48,793 bases of DNA from positions 1 to 48,793 of the forward strand of contig JANYIG010000267.1 in NCBI GenBank assembly GCA_025358765.1, written 5' to 3'. Under the pieces are notes generated by a model, which searched no databases, was not told the DNA's origin, and saw only the letters and a program-made list of their open reading frames with translations. Position 1 is the first letter of the stretch. Each line of letters begins with the position of its first letter. Below, piece by piece: positions 1 to 10,548 of the stretch. Origin of the DNA: Candidatus Kapaibacterium sp. Lineage in GTDB: Bacteria; Bacteroidota; Ignavibacteria; Kapaibacteriales; UBA4661. Position numbers and translations under genes: made by a program.

Positions 1-1
1 A

Positions 2-1120
2 AAGCAGATGGAGCAGGGCAACCAACAACAAGCCAAAAAGCAGCAAGAGCAGGCGCAAAAAAATCTGCAACAGTTTGCTAAACAAATGCAAAACCTGAAA
101 AAAGAGATGCAGCGCAACGTGCAGCAAGAAGCTATTCGCTCTATGCAAAAGTCGCTTCAGAATATGCTTTCCCTCTCGAAACGTCAGGAACAACTCAAGC
201 AGCAAACGCAGAATATGGATTTTAACTCGAACCAGCACCGCGAGATGGCGCAGGAGCAGTCGAATCTTGCCCAAGACATGCGAAATGTCATCAGTCAGAT
301 GGTCGAGCTTTCGCAAAAATCTTTCTCTGTTACGCCGGAAATGGGCAAAGAACTTGGTGATGCTATGCAACAAATGGAAAACGCTACCGGTCAGCTTGAA
401 GAGCGCAACTCCGGACAGGCATCGCAGAACCAAGGGCAGGCAATGGGTTCTATGAACCGCGCTGCTCAAGGGATGCAAGGCGCATTGTCGCAAATGCAAG
501 GCGGTCAGGGTCCGGGCGGACAGGGACAAGGTGAGCAGGGCGATGGTCAGGGACAAGGCGGCGGACAGAGTTTCATGGAACGCTTGCAGCAGATGGCTGC
601 CCAGCAACAGGCGGTAAATCAAGGAATGCAACAGATGCAACAGCAACAAGGCGGCGAAAAACTTGGTCAGGCAAATGGTGAGCAAGTCGGACGGCTTGCC
701 GCGCAGCAAGAGGCGATTCGTAAATCGTTGGAAGAATTGAACAAGCAACAGAAAACAGGCGGCAAGCGGGCTATGGGCGATTTAGACCGTTTGGCAAAGG
801 ATATGCAGGAAATTGTTTCGGATATGAAAAATGGTGCGGTGTCTGAAGAAACCATGCGCCGTCAGGAGCGGATTTTATCGCGTTTGTTGGATGCCACACG
901 TTCCACCCGCGAACGCGATTATGAAAAACAGCGCGACTCGCGTGCCGGCGAAAATGTGTCGCGCCAAAGCCCGGCAGACGTGGATATGAAAACTCAAGAA
1001 GGTAGAAATCGTGCGCTTCAGGAGCTTTTAAAATCTGTGCAGCAGGGCTATACGAAGGATTATGAAACCTTGATTCGCAAGTATTTCGAGGCGCTACAAA
1101 AAACATCGCCGTCGAATTAG
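2..1120 (+). CDS. DUF4175-like Gln-rich protein, C-terminal part (5' partial)
   Basis: The reading frame is open to the first bases of the window, so the gene starts upstream; the first in-frame ATG at 8 is probably internal. The visible ~372 residues are dominated by Gln, Met, Gly and Lys. Residues ~1-100 are a Gln/Lys-rich, probably coiled-coil stretch. Residues ~150-220 are a Gly/Gln low-complexity segment. The last ~130 residues are more ordinary and charged, and end in a conserved-looking YTKDYETLIRKYFEAL segment. This layout matches the C-terminal half of the large DUF4175-type membrane proteins of Chlorobi/Ignavibacteria/Bacteroidetes, which have N-terminal membrane helices followed by long Gln-rich helices. 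Molecular function is unknown. The family call rests on recalled similarity, not on a search. Nothing suggests it is broken at its 3' end. Confidence 0.7.
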   Translation, partial: KQMEQGNQQQAKKQQEQAQKNLQQFAKQMQNLKKEMQRNVQQEAIRSMQKSLQNMLSLSKRQEQLKQQTQNMDFNSNQHREMAQEQSNLAQDMRNVISQMVELSQKSFSVTPEMGKELGDAMQQMENATGQLEERNSGQASQNQGQAMGSMNRAAQGMQGALSQMQGGQGPGGQGQGEQGDGQGQGGGQSFMERLQQMAAQQQAVNQGMQQMQQQQGGEKLGQANGEQVGRLAAQQEAIRKSLEELNKQQKTGGKRAMGDLDRLAKDMQEIVSDMKNGAVSEETMRRQERILSRLLDATRSTRERDYEKQRDSRAGENVSRQSPADVDMKTQEGRNRALQELLKSVQQGYTKDYETLIRKYFEALQKTSPSN

Positions 1121-1340
1121 GAAACACGGGAAAAATCTATGAGGACAGACACGTTCTTTTACACGTTGTTCAAACAAGTGCCGGAAGCATTTTTCGCGCT
1201 TATCGGCGAGGACGTGCGAAAGGCAGAACGGTACACCTTTACCCAACATCCCAATCGAAAGGATTGAAGCCATGATGGATATTTTTGATTTTGAAGAAAA
1301 AGTCCGCCAATCGCGGGCATATAAAGATATTGAGAAGCGC

Positions 1341-1376
1341 GGCGAACAACGTGGCGAACAACGTGGCGAACAACGC
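1341..1376 (+). repeat. 12-bp tandem repeat, three copies
   Basis: Three consecutive copies of GGCGAACAACG(T/C), each encoding Gly-Glu-Gln-Arg, lie in the tail of the DUF2887 remnant. RGEQ/EGRQEG-type repeats are usual in this family's C-terminus and arise by slippage, so this supports the family call. Confidence 0.85.
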
Positions 1377-1489
1377 GGGCGTGAAATTGGACACGAAATA
1401 GGGCAACACGAAGAAAAACGCGAAATTGCTCTTGCGATGCTTAAGGATAATCTGCCGTTGGAGCAGATAGCGAAATACACACAGCTTTC

Positions 1490-1494
1490 GGAGG
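1490..1494 (+). promoter_or_regulatory. Shine-Dalgarno GGAGG deciding the start at 1504
   Basis: GGAGG ends nine bases before ATG 1504. The alternative start ATG 1534 has no such site, so 1504 is preferred for the downstream secreted protein. Confidence 0.6.
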
Positions 1495-1503
1495 CTGAAC
1501 TTC

Positions 1504-2892
1504 ATGAACTTGCAAAAATCACTCATTAATCGTATGCGATACGTTGTTCGCACTATAACAGCTTGGTGCTTCTTTTGGGGTATAATTTCAGGCATGACCG
1601 CTCTGTCACCGTTGTCCGCGCAGGCTCAGACGGGCATGACCTTCGAGCAAATGCAGGAAAAGTTGCAACCATTTTTCGCGGATGAACTCATCGAAGACCT
1701 CAAAGAACAGCTTCCTAAAGGCACACAATATCGTATTTGGGGCTGGGATGTGGGCGATTTCTCCGGCGACGGTTTCCCGGACGTGGCGCTGTCTGTACGG
1801 CAGGCAAATGACAAAGGCAGAAATGTTCAGGTCTATTTATTTGTTGATATTGATGGTTATTTGACGCGTGTGGGCAAGTTCCAATATACGTTCATTGAAC
1901 TTCCGCTTGAAGTGGGCGTATTCATTAAAGAGAATGGCTGCTTTGTGTTGCAAAAATATCAGGATTTTGAGTGGTCTATCACCGGCTATAGGCTTGATAA
2001 TGGCTCGCTGATTGTGCTTGACCAATTCAAAACCGAGCGCATCAAAAATATGACCCACGAGACGTATCGCAATTATCAAGCGCTCACTGCTTACGAAAAA
2101 TATCGCGATACAAAATTGAATGACGAACTTTTTTACGCTGATTTCCTCTCGATTCCGTCATACCCGCGTGGGAATTACGTGTTCAAAGGCTTTTCCGCCG
2201 ATGCCGTGAGCAACTCCGTAAAATTCGCCACCAAAGGCGCATTCTACTGGGGCGGTAAGGATGATCTTTCATTCAATGTGCGGTCGGTTCACAACGAGCA
2301 ATATTTGTACTTTCTTGTGCGTGTGACCGATGACATCGTGGTTGCAAGCGGCAAAGACAGTCTTCCGCATGATAAAGTCGAGGTTTGGTTGGATATGTCG
2401 AATGTGGGAAATCGTTTTTTGCGGAAAAAGGGAAAAGTCGAGAGCTTCCGAACAAAGGCAGAATCAAGTATTTTTGCGTTTACGATTCATCCGGGCAACT
2501 TCACCGATCGTAAGCCGAGCGTCACGACAAGCGCAGTAGATAATCTCACGGATGCTCAAAAACAAGCCGTCACGCAAGTTAAGGTGGCATCAACGCTGTG
2601 GGACAAAGGTTATATCGTGAAGATTCGTATTCCGTTTCAGTTACTTGGTTTTACGGGTGTTCCGGTAGAGGACGGAAAGCCAACTGAATATGGCTGTACG
2701 GTTGCCGTCCATGATATTGATAATGAATTTCGTCCCGACGAAGAAACTGTGCTTGCCACCTCGAAGTTCGAGAATTCAAATCCGGCTTCCTACGGTTCCT
2801 TGATGCTTATTCCGCTTGGATTGGTCTATGGCGAGGCGCGAAATATTTATGTGGAGTCCGTGACGGACAGGCTACGGGAGATTGGGTTTTAA
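1504..2892 (+). CDS. secreted protein with CBM9/DOMON-like sugar-binding fold
   Basis: This 462-residue protein has an N-terminal signal peptide: a basic n-region, hydrophobic residues ~18-38 and a probable cleavage after AQA. The first half of the mature protein (to ~residue 225) contains an acidic GDFSGDGFPDVAL stretch resembling FG-GAP/calcium-loop motifs of extracellular proteins. The second half (~residues 245-445) reads like a family-9 carbohydrate-binding or DOMON-like module: YLYFLVRVTDDIVV, then DKVEVWLDMSN, then GYIVKIRIPFQLLG and GCTVAVHDIDNE. Such modules bind sugars or cofactors in exported proteins. No catalytic domain is visible. The start is set by GGAGG at 1490-1494; ATG 1534 is the alternative. 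The gene overlaps the DUF2887 remnant by 26 bases and converges with rnhA 26 bases downstream. The ligand is unknown. Confidence 0.7.
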   Translation: MNLQKSLINRMRYVVRTITAWCFFWGIISGMTALSPLSAQAQTGMTFEQMQEKLQPFFADELIEDLKEQLPKGTQYRIWGWDVGDFSGDGFPDVALSVRQANDKGRNVQVYLFVDIDGYLTRVGKFQYTFIELPLEVGVFIKENGCFVLQKYQDFEWSITGYRLDNGSLIVLDQFKTERIKNMTHETYRNYQALTAYEKYRDTKLNDELFYADFLSIPSYPRGNYVFKGFSADAVSNSVKFATKGAFYWGGKDDLSFNVRSVHNEQYLYFLVRVTDDIVVASGKDSLPHDKVEVWLDMSNVGNRFLRKKGKVESFRTKAESSIFAFTIHPGNFTDRKPSVTTSAVDNLTDAQKQAVTQVKVASTLWDKGYIVKIRIPFQLLGFTGVPVEDGKPTEYGCTVAVHDIDNEFRPDEETVLATSKFENSNPASYGSLMLIPLGLVYGEARNIYVESVTDRLREIGF

Positions 2893-2918
2893 GACGAGTG
2901 ATGTCAGCCAGCCAAAAA

Positions 2919-3398
2919 TTATTTTGATGCGTAGGTTTCGTAATATGCGTCGGCGGGTAGATTTGGTGCTTGCGAGGCAGCAACAGCAATTCTGTCCGCC
3001 CGTTCGTTTTCGGGATGACCGGCGTGTCCGCGCAACCAGTTAAATTCTACCGTATGCTCGTCGCATAGTGCCAGAAGCCGTTCCCAGAGGTCAGGGTTTT
3101 CTGCACGGTCTTTTTTATTTCGCATCCAGCCTTGCGAGCGCCATTTTTTTGCCCAGCCTTGTTTAATGGCGTTGCACACATACGAGGAATCCGTCCAAAC
3201 CGCCACGGCACACGGACGTGTGAGTGCCTCCAAACCCGCTATTACCGCAAGAATCTCCATGCGATTGTTCGTTGTTCGCCGAAAGCCGCTCGAAAGTTCT
3301 TTCCGGTGATTTCCACTTATCAATATTGTGCCGTAACCGCCCGGTCCGGGATTGCCACTACATGCGCCGTCGGTGTAGATAATGACTGAATTTGCCAT
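2919..3398 (-). CDS. rnhA: ribonuclease HI
   Basis: RNase HI cleaves the RNA strand of RNA-DNA hybrids in the cytoplasm, removing R-loops and primer RNA. The 159-residue product has the full catalytic set at the same numbering as the E. coli enzyme: Asp10 ([14 protein letters not shown]), Glu48 (TNNRMEI), Asp70 (WTDSSYV), His124 (WLRGHAGH) and Asp134 (NERAD). The basic handle region around residues 80-97 is present ([15 protein letters not shown]). Length is typical of bacterial RNase HI. The gene lies 27 bases downstream of the chemotaxis receptor gene on the same strand, so the two could share a transcript; no functional link is implied. Identification is firm. Confidence 0.97.
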   Translation of the reverse strand: MANSVIIYTDGACSGNPGPGGYGTILISGNHRKELSSGFRRTTNNRMEILAVIAGLEALTRPCAVAVWTDSSYVCNAIKQGWAKKWRSQGWMRNKKDRAENPDLWERLLALCDEHTVEFNWLRGHAGHPENERADRIAVAASQAPNLPADAYYETYASK

Positions 3399-3425
3399 AA
3401 AGTTTGCGTTTGTTCAAAATTATAT

Positions 3426-5594
3426 TTAGCCATGTAAACGACGCTCAGATGGTGATTGTAACGAGCGAGATGAGCGCGATGAATGTGACAAGCTGCCGTT
3501 ATATGCTTGAATAGTGAATCTGCCCACGAGTTCCTGCAAATTTGCCATTACCGACTGCAAATCTTCAGCGATGTCCGTTAGTTGTTTGATGTTTTGTCCT
3601 GATTCTAACGTCACATCAACAATCGTCGAGATGTCACTGCGAATATTTTTACTAAGCGTTATTTCTTCGCTACTGCTTTGCTGCACCTGCTGAATTGCGA
3701 CCGCTACTTGCTGCACGATGTTCATAATTTCCTCGAACATATAGGTAACGCCCTTCATCATCGTCATACCGCGCCCAACAATACTTCGTGCGGCTTGCAT
3801 TGCCGCGTCTGCTTCGTGTGCCTCGCGTTGCACGTGGACAATAGTTGAACCGATGTCCTTCGTGGCTTCAGCAGTGCGCTCGGCGAGTTTGCGGACTTCA
3901 TCGGCAACGACGGCAAAGCCGCGCCCTTGCTCGCCCGCACGAGCGGCTTCGATGGAAGCATTGAGTGCTAACAGGTTTGTTTGGTCAGCAATTTCACGAA
4001 TAGTATTGGCAACTTCGCTCACATTGTCAATTTGCTGACGCAGCGCAGCAATACGTTCTTCTACAGCAACCGTTGCCTCTACAATAGAGCCGATGCCGCG
4101 CGTACTTTGCTCCACGTGTTCCACGCCGCTGCGTGCATGATCGGTAGCAAACTGTGATTGAAGTGTCGCTTCATCCACTTTTTTGACGTTACGGTCTATA
4201 ATGGCACTAATAGCATCAATTGCCTGCACAGCAGCATTCGTGCGGCGTGTCTGTTCTTGTGCGCCAGCGCTGAGGTGAGCCGTTTTTTCAGCAATGACTG
4301 CCCCCGATGACGCTGTTTCTTGCACAGCTTCTATTACGCGCTGCACCATGTCCTGAATGCCTGTCAGCGCTTGATTGAAGCCACGATAGAGTTTGCCGAT
4401 TTCGTCTGTGTGATCCGCGTCAAGCCGCACGGTCAAATCGCCGTTAGAGAATCTGCCAATGCCTTCAAGCATCGTTTCAACACTGGTTGCAAGATATTCT
4501 TTTTCGTGTTCGGAAGCAGCAACTGCCACTTGAACCTTTTGTTCAACACTGGCTTTTTCAGTTTGCAGTGCGTTCGTAGCCTCACGGATATTCTGTACCA
4601 TTGTTGTGAAGGACTCCGCAAGGCTACCAACTTCGTCATTCGATGTTGCGGCAATCGTCACCGTAAAATCTCCCGCCGCCACTTGCCGAGCGGCTTCTTC
4701 CAACCGTACTATCGGTTTAGCAATGCTGCGTGCGGTGACAATCGCCAAGCCAATGCCGATGCCAAACGCGAGAAGTGTTGCGATAAAGGATAGTGTTTGA
4801 TACGACAGAGTGGCGCGTTCCTTTTCCGCCACGATACTCTCAATTTCTACGTTTACTTTGTCAAATTGCCCTTGCAATTGTGCGTCCACCGCATCAATTT
4901 TTTTGTATAAATCCACCAAATGCAAAAATTTCTCCTCAAAATCCCGTGCAAGCGTTGTCAACTGATTTTTGATGGGTTCGGGAAGTTTGCTTTCTTGTGC
5001 ATGATTGATGAGTTCTTTGATATTGTCTTTTATGTAACCAGCATATTTACCTGAGTTTTTCTCGGCATGACGCAGGAGGAAATTTTTTTCGCTACGGCGC
5101 AGTTGAAGCATACTTACTTGGAGTTCAACTTTTTTGAGCGAGTCAGTAATACTTTCAATCCCGTGAACGCTGTTGCGGAATGCGCCTTCTACGCCCATAT
5201 CCTCGTTCAGACCACGTTCTTTCATAGTGACAACAAGCGTTTGAAACATCGTATTATATTGGTCGCATTCTTGTTTGGTGCGCTGTTCCGTCACCGTCAA
5301 GCCGCTTAGCGCAAGGATTGAGTCAACAGCATGGGTGGAACGAGAGAATTGTTCAACATCTTCAAGTTTGCGAGTAACAAGAAACAAACGTTCAAAACGA
5401 TGAGCATTGAGCAGTGCAACATTCATCAAGCGGGCATCGTCGCGCTCGTTGAAAGCAACAGTTTGTAGGCGGTCGAAGATTTTTGCCACGATGCTCAGAC
5501 CAACAACCGTAAGTGCCAAGCCAAGAATTTTAGCAAAGAGTGTGAAGCGCGTACGCCTCAGACCACCCTGCTTCTTTTGTGCAGATGGTATCAT
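3426..5594 (-). CDS. methyl-accepting chemotaxis protein with HBM-like sensor and two HAMP segments
   Basis: A 722-residue inner-membrane chemoreceptor. TM1 is at ~18-39. A long helical periplasmic domain spans ~40-265 and contains [16 protein letters not shown], a signature seen in helical bimodular (HBM) sensor domains. TM2 is at ~267-288. A first HAMP follows at ~288-341 and a second HAMP-like segment at ~371-420. The cytoplasmic signalling coiled coil runs from ~430, and its conserved hairpin tip ([20 protein letters not shown] and onward) lies at ~532-574; this tip binds CheA and CheW. The final ~40 residues are Ser/Arg-rich with no CheR-docking pentapeptide that I recognise. The start is supported by GGGAGAGGG just upstream. 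No che genes lie nearby, so it is an orphan receptor. The HBM ligand is unknown; organic acids bind known HBM receptors. Confidence 0.93.
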   Translation of the reverse strand: MIPSAQKKQGGLRRTRFTLFAKILGLALTVVGLSIVAKIFDRLQTVAFNERDDARLMNVALLNAHRFERLFLVTRKLEDVEQFSRSTHAVDSILALSGLTVTEQRTKQECDQYNTMFQTLVVTMKERGLNEDMGVEGAFRNSVHGIESITDSLKKVELQVSMLQLRRSEKNFLLRHAEKNSGKYAGYIKDNIKELINHAQESKLPEPIKNQLTTLARDFEEKFLHLVDLYKKIDAVDAQLQGQFDKVNVEIESIVAEKERATLSYQTLSFIATLLAFGIGIGLAIVTARSIAKPIVRLEEAARQVAAGDFTVTIAATSNDEVGSLAESFTTMVQNIREATNALQTEKASVEQKVQVAVAASEHEKEYLATSVETMLEGIGRFSNGDLTVRLDADHTDEIGKLYRGFNQALTGIQDMVQRVIEAVQETASSGAVIAEKTAHLSAGAQEQTRRTNAAVQAIDAISAIIDRNVKKVDEATLQSQFATDHARSGVEHVEQSTRGIGSIVEATVAVEERIAALRQQIDNVSEVANTIREIADQTNLLALNASIEAARAGEQGRGFAVVADEVRKLAERTAEATKDIGSTIVHVQREAHEADAAMQAARSIVGRGMTMMKGVTYMFEEIMNIVQQVAVAIQQVQQSSSEEITLSKNIRSDISTIVDVTLESGQNIKQLTDIAEDLQSVMANLQELVGRFTIQAYNGSLSHSSRSSRSLQSPSERRLHG

Positions 5595-5676
5595 GGAATC
5601 CCTCTCCCTTCAAAATACTGGTTCGCAAAACACAAACTCCCTTTTGACAGACGAAATGTACACAAACTTATGATAC

Positions 5677-5698
5677 CATAAAAGACCCATAAAAGACC
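5677..5698. repeat. 11-bp perfect tandem duplication
   Basis: CATAAAAGACC occurs twice in direct succession between the divergent chemoreceptor and purB genes. It could be slippage, or a pair of operator half-sites. Confidence 0.7.
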
Positions 5699-5758
5699 CA
5701 GCGCAAAAGAAACTTCGCACAGCTTCTGACGATATTTTCGCAACAACGCGAGAATGCG

Positions 5759-5766
5759 TAGTTTTG
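5759..5766 (+). promoter_or_regulatory. possible -7 element for purB (TAGTTTTG)
   Basis: TAGTTTTG matches the Bacteroidota -7 consensus TAnnTTTG, and a T-rich stretch sits about 20 bases upstream. A start of transcription near 5773 would place ATG 5780 almost at the 5' end and favours ATG 5822 for purB. This is weak, motif-only evidence. Confidence 0.25.
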
Positions 5767-5821
5767 TAGCGATTTTGAAATGAACAATTCTCTTTTGCCT
5801 TATCTTTTATTTCTTATAACC

Positions 5822-7135
<1,314 letters not shown>

Positions 7136-7170
7136 GTTCGGTGTGTGAACGTTTATGCCAGAATAAAAGA

Positions 7171-7205
7171 AAAGCGGTAGAAGTTTTGCTTCCACCGCTT
7201 TTTTT
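7171..7205. terminator. bidirectional Rho-independent terminator
   Basis: AAAGCGGTAGAAG, a short TTTTG-type loop and CTTCCACCGCTTT form a 12-bp stem with one mismatch. A T-run follows on the plus strand and an A-rich run precedes it. It lies between convergent purB and the BNR gene and can serve both. Confidence 0.85.
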
Positions 7206-7223
7206 CTTCTTCGTCACGCCTCA

Positions 7224-10200
7224 TCACTCAACAATCACCGCCGGAACGCTCTGCTCTTGAATCATCTTGTTAAACTTTGGTAATTCAACGCCCATAAGCG
7301 GCTTCAGACGGTTCATCTGTGCTTCCAAACGGATGCAAAGCTCCTTGAAAAGGTCGTACGCTTGTTGTGTGGGTCTGGTATCTGCCGATGAAACGTAACT
7401 TCCGAGCGATGCAAACTTATTGTCAAGGCGTGGTGGGAAGTTCAGCACATCTTGACTGCTTTTCAGTTTAGGTTGAATCAATTCGTTTTCAACCGATGCA
7501 AGGCTATCCAAAAACGGCTTGGCTGCATCTTTAGCGGCTTTTGCGTTCGGATGCGGCTTCGCGGGATCGCTCCCCGACAGGCGTTCAAGTGTTGAATTTA
7601 CTTGCTTGCGAACCTCACGGATTTGGTTAACCGCTTTGTTCGTTTCTGTGAGTTTTGTATTGATGTCTTGATGCAGCGCGAATTGCGCTTGTAAATCAGC
7701 AAGCGGCGTTTCCACACGCGGGTCTTTCAAAATCTCAAACGACTGTGTGCCGACAACTTTTCCGGCAATGCTCAAACGTACTTGATATTTGCCCGGAACC
7801 ACCTTTGGACCAGCCAACGAGCCGCCCCACAACAGCGCTCCTTGCACTTCGACTGCGTCGGGATATTGCATATTCCACACAAAACGGTTCATACCTTCGT
7901 TAGTCGTTACCACATCGGGGCGCTTGGTTTCGGGGTTTTCGTAAAATTCTTGCGATTCTTTTACTGGCTTGCCTTTGCGGTCTTGTTTGTTTGAATACCC
8001 AATCACGAGCGCACCTTTTTCATCTACGAACTCTAATTTCACCGTGTCTTTAGCGTCTTTTGCAGTAGCTTCTTTCAGGTTGTAATACACCAACACGCCG
8101 TTTGACGGATTTTCGCCGACGGTCGCCGCCCCACGACCACCGCCAGAACCACCATCCACGCGATAGGAATGACGCGGCGCAAAGAGGAAATCACCTGCTT
8201 TGTGGTCAGCTGCAACCGCGCCGTCTTTGATTTGATGAAGCGGCGTTACGTCGTCCAATACCCAGAAAGCCCGCCCGTGCGTGGCTGCAATCAAATCCTT
8301 CTCGCGTTTGTGGATAACCAAATCGTGAATGGGTGTGAGCGGAAGGTTGAGTTGAAGCGGCTGCCAGCTTGAGCCGTCGTTGAACGACACATACAACCCT
8401 GTTTCCGTGCCAGCATAGAGCAATCCGCGTTTGTTCGGGTCTTCGCGGACAACGCGGAGAAATGCGCCTTCGGGGATGCCATTTGTGATTTTTGTCCACG
8501 TTTTGCCGTAGTCATTCGTTTTGAAAGCGTAGGGTTTTTGATCGTCAAATTTATAACGATTCACCGCCACGTACGCCACACCTTTTTCAAACGGCGATGG
8601 CTCAATCATGCTAATCATCGCTTCTGGCAAATCTTTCGGCGTAATGTTCGCCCAATTTTTACCACCATCGCGGCTGACGTGAATCAGCCCGCAATCGCTC
8701 CCAGCCCAGAGTACATCTTTCTCAACGGGTGATTCGGCAAAGGTAAAAATGTCATTATAGACTTCTACGCCCGTGTTATCCTTCGTAATCGGACCGCCAG
8801 AGGGTACTTGTTTGTTTTTGTCGTTGCGCGTAAGGTCGGGGCTGATGCGTTCCCACGACATTCCTTCATTCGTAGTTTTCCAGACGTGTTGCGACGTTGC
8901 ATACATCGTGGTTGCGTCGTGTGGCGAAAACACAATTGGATATGTCCACTGGAAACGCTCTTTGCGGTTAATGGAACCTTCACCAATGACCTCTTCCGGC
9001 GCGGGTGATATGTCTTGCATCTGATCCAGTTTTGTGTCATATTTCGCTAACTGCCCTCCGTAGTTGCCGCTAAAAATCAGGTGCGGTTTTATTGGATGAG
9101 CCGTGATATAGCCTGATTCGCCGGGTGCACATACAAACCAATCTTTCGCCGTAATACCAAACCCACCGACGCTACGGCTTTTGATGCAGACACCGGAATT
9201 ATCTTGTTGGTCGCCGTAAATGCGGTACGGGAACTGGTTATCCACCGTTACGTGATAAAATTGTGCTGTTGGTAAATCAAGTTCCGACCACGTTCTGCCG
9301 CCGTTATAGCTCACTTCCGCGCCGCCGTCATCTGCTAAAATCATACGGTCGGAGTTTTTTGGATCTTGCCAGAGATCGTGTGTATCGCCGTGTCCGACGG
9401 AAATAGTCTTGAACGTTTTGCCGCCATCCACGGATTTCAGAAAATTCACGTTGTTGATAAAAACGGTTTCAGGATTTTTCGTGTCGGCGTGGACGTGCGA
9501 GTAATACCAGGCTCTCTGGCGTAAATTACGGTCGTCGGTTGTGCGCGTCCATGTTTTTCCGGCATCGTCCGAGCGAAACAGCCCACCATTCTCGCTTTCT
9601 ACGACTGCCCAGATGAGGCTCGAGTTCACGGGCGAAACAGTCACGCCAATTTTACCAATCACGCCCTTTGGCAAACCCGGATTGCGGGTGATGTCCGTCC
9701 ACGTATCGCCGCCATCGGTGGATTTCCACAAACCACTGCCTTCGCCGCCGCTCGACATGCTCCATGCGTTGCGGTATGCTTCCCACATTGCAGCATAGAG
9801 TATGCGCGGGTTGTTTGGATCCATCGCAATGGTCGTTGTTCCTGTTTTGTCATTTTTGAAGAGAATCTGTTTCCACGTCGTGCCGCCGTCCATTGAGCGA
9901 TACACGCCGCGTTCTTTGTTTTGCCCAAAAACATGTCCCATTGCTGCAACATAGACCACATCAGGGTTCTGTGGGTGAATCACAACGCGCCCTATAGCCT
10001 GTGTTTCTTTCAAGCCAACATTTTTCCACGTTTCGCCCCCATCGGTGGATTTATACACACCATCGCCCATCGCAATATCACCGCGAATATCCGTTTCGCC
10101 CATGCCGCAGTAAATCACGTTCGGGTCGCTCGGAGCCACTGCCAATGCGCCAACAGAACTTGTTTTAAAGAATTTATCGGACACACAGCGCCAATTCGTG

Positions 10201-10478
10201 CCGCCGTCGGTGGATTTCCATACTCCGCCGCCCGTTGCCCCAAAATAGTAGGTGTATGGCTGGTCAGCATGTCCCGCAGCAGCCAGCGAGCGCCCGCCAC
10301 GGTAAGGACCAATATTACGCCACTTCATTTCAGAAAAAAGTTTGTCGCTCACTTTATCTCCTACTGCGCCGGAAGGTGCATCGGATTTAGTTTTTTGGGC
10401 ATTGACATTGCCAAATGCTACCACAATCAGCAATAGAGCGGCTATGACGGTACGCTTCAGAGTAACAACAGTATTCAT
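7224..10478 (-). CDS. secreted BNR/Asp-box propeller protein (VPS10/sortilin-like)
   Basis: From ATG 10478 the product is ~1084 residues with a clean signal peptide (MNTVVTLKRTVIAALLLIVV... ending near VNAQ). The frame continues upstream to 10616, but that adds 46 residues without signal character. The mature N-terminal ~750 residues carry about eleven Asp-box motifs (STDGGTNWR, STDGGETWK, SMDGGTTWK, SDDAGKTWT, SVDGGKTFK, SRDGGKNWA, TNDYGKTWT and similar). These are typical of one or two ten- or seven-bladed sortilin/BNR propellers. The last ~250 residues hold an Ig/FnIII-like segment and a helical, Lys/Gln-rich segment. No T9SS sorting domain is visible. Databases often call such proteins 'glycosyl hydrolase', but sialidase catalytic residues are not evident, so activity is unknown. 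It lies 70 bases downstream of the Uma2 gene on the same strand. Confidence 0.85.
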   Translation of the reverse strand: MNTVVTLKRTVIAALLLIVVAFGNVNAQKTKSDAPSGAVGDKVSDKLFSEMKWRNIGPYRGGRSLAAAGHADQPYTYYFGATGGGVWKSTDGGTNWRCVSDKFFKTSSVGALAVAPSDPNVIYCGMGETDIRGDIAMGDGVYKSTDGGETWKNVGLKETQAIGRVVIHPQNPDVVYVAAMGHVFGQNKERGVYRSMDGGTTWKQILFKNDKTGTTTIAMDPNNPRILYAAMWEAYRNAWSMSSGGEGSGLWKSTDGGDTWTDITRNPGLPKGVIGKIGVTVSPVNSSLIWAVVESENGGLFRSDDAGKTWTRTTDDRNLRQRAWYYSHVHADTKNPETVFINNVNFLKSVDGGKTFKTISVGHGDTHDLWQDPKNSDRMILADDGGAEVSYNGGRTWSELDLPTAQFYHVTVDNQFPYRIYGDQQDNSGVCIKSRSVGGFGITAKDWFVCAPGESGYITAHPIKPHLIFSGNYGGQLAKYDTKLDQMQDISPAPEEVIGEGSINRKERFQWTYPIVFSPHDATTMYATSQHVWKTTNEGMSWERISPDLTRNDKNKQVPSGGPITKDNTGVEVYNDIFTFAESPVEKDVLWAGSDCGLIHVSRDGGKNWANITPKDLPEAMISMIEPSPFEKGVAYVAVNRYKFDDQKPYAFKTNDYGKTWTKITNGIPEGAFLRVVREDPNKRGLLYAGTETGLYVSFNDGSSWQPLQLNLPLTPIHDLVIHKREKDLIAATHGRAFWVLDDVTPLHQIKDGAVAADHKAGDFLFAPRHSYRVDGGSGGGRGAATVGENPSNGVLVYYNLKEATAKDAKDTVKLEFVDEKGALVIGYSNKQDRKGKPVKESQEFYENPETKRPDVVTTNEGMNRFVWNMQYPDAVEVQGALLWGGSLAGPKVVPGKYQVRLSIAGKVVGTQSFEILKDPRVETPLADLQAQFALHQDINTKLTETNKAVNQIREVRKQVNSTLERLSGSDPAKPHPNAKAAKDAAKPFLDSLASVENELIQPKLKSSQDVLNFPPRLDNKFASLGSYVSSADTRPTQQAYDLFKELCIRLEAQMNRLKPLMGVELPKFNKMIQEQSVPAVIVE

Positions 10479-10548
10479 ACAACGATTTGGGAAATAGATG
10501 AAGAGAAATAGTTCGGAAGGATTGTCGGTTGTGAGGCATATGCAAATT

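Larger units (their letters stand above)
1139..1529 (+). pseudogene. DUF2887 / Rpn-type nuclease remnant, core deleted
   Basis: Two pieces of one family lie end to end in different frames. ATG at 1139 opens a 43-residue piece (MRTDTFFYTLFKQVPEAFF...) that resembles the N-terminus of DUF2887 PD-(D/E)XK proteins related to recombination-promoting nucleases (Rpn). It stops at 1267. A second frame, readable from about 1242 (PNIPIERIEAMMDIFDFEEK) and containing ATG 1272, gives the family's C-terminal tail: a charged helix, a repeated RGEQ segment and a final helix of the type seen after EQIA...LSEAEL. The nuclease core with its catalytic Asp/Glu/Lys residues is absent, so about 150 codons are inferred lost by deletion near 1235-1242. 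The tail overlaps the start of the next gene by 26 bases. An alternative is that the 85-codon tail (1272-1529) is still translated as a small protein. Confidence 0.65.

Noticed and set aside
1094-1595. Arg/Ser/Cys-rich minus-strand frames around 1.1-1.6 kb
   Set aside because: Their repeats are the complement of the plus-strand RGEQ repeat and they show no gene features.
5780-5821. Extended purB N-terminus from ATG 5780
   Set aside because: The 14 added residues are hydrophobic and foreign to the family, and a possible promoter lies only a few bases upstream.
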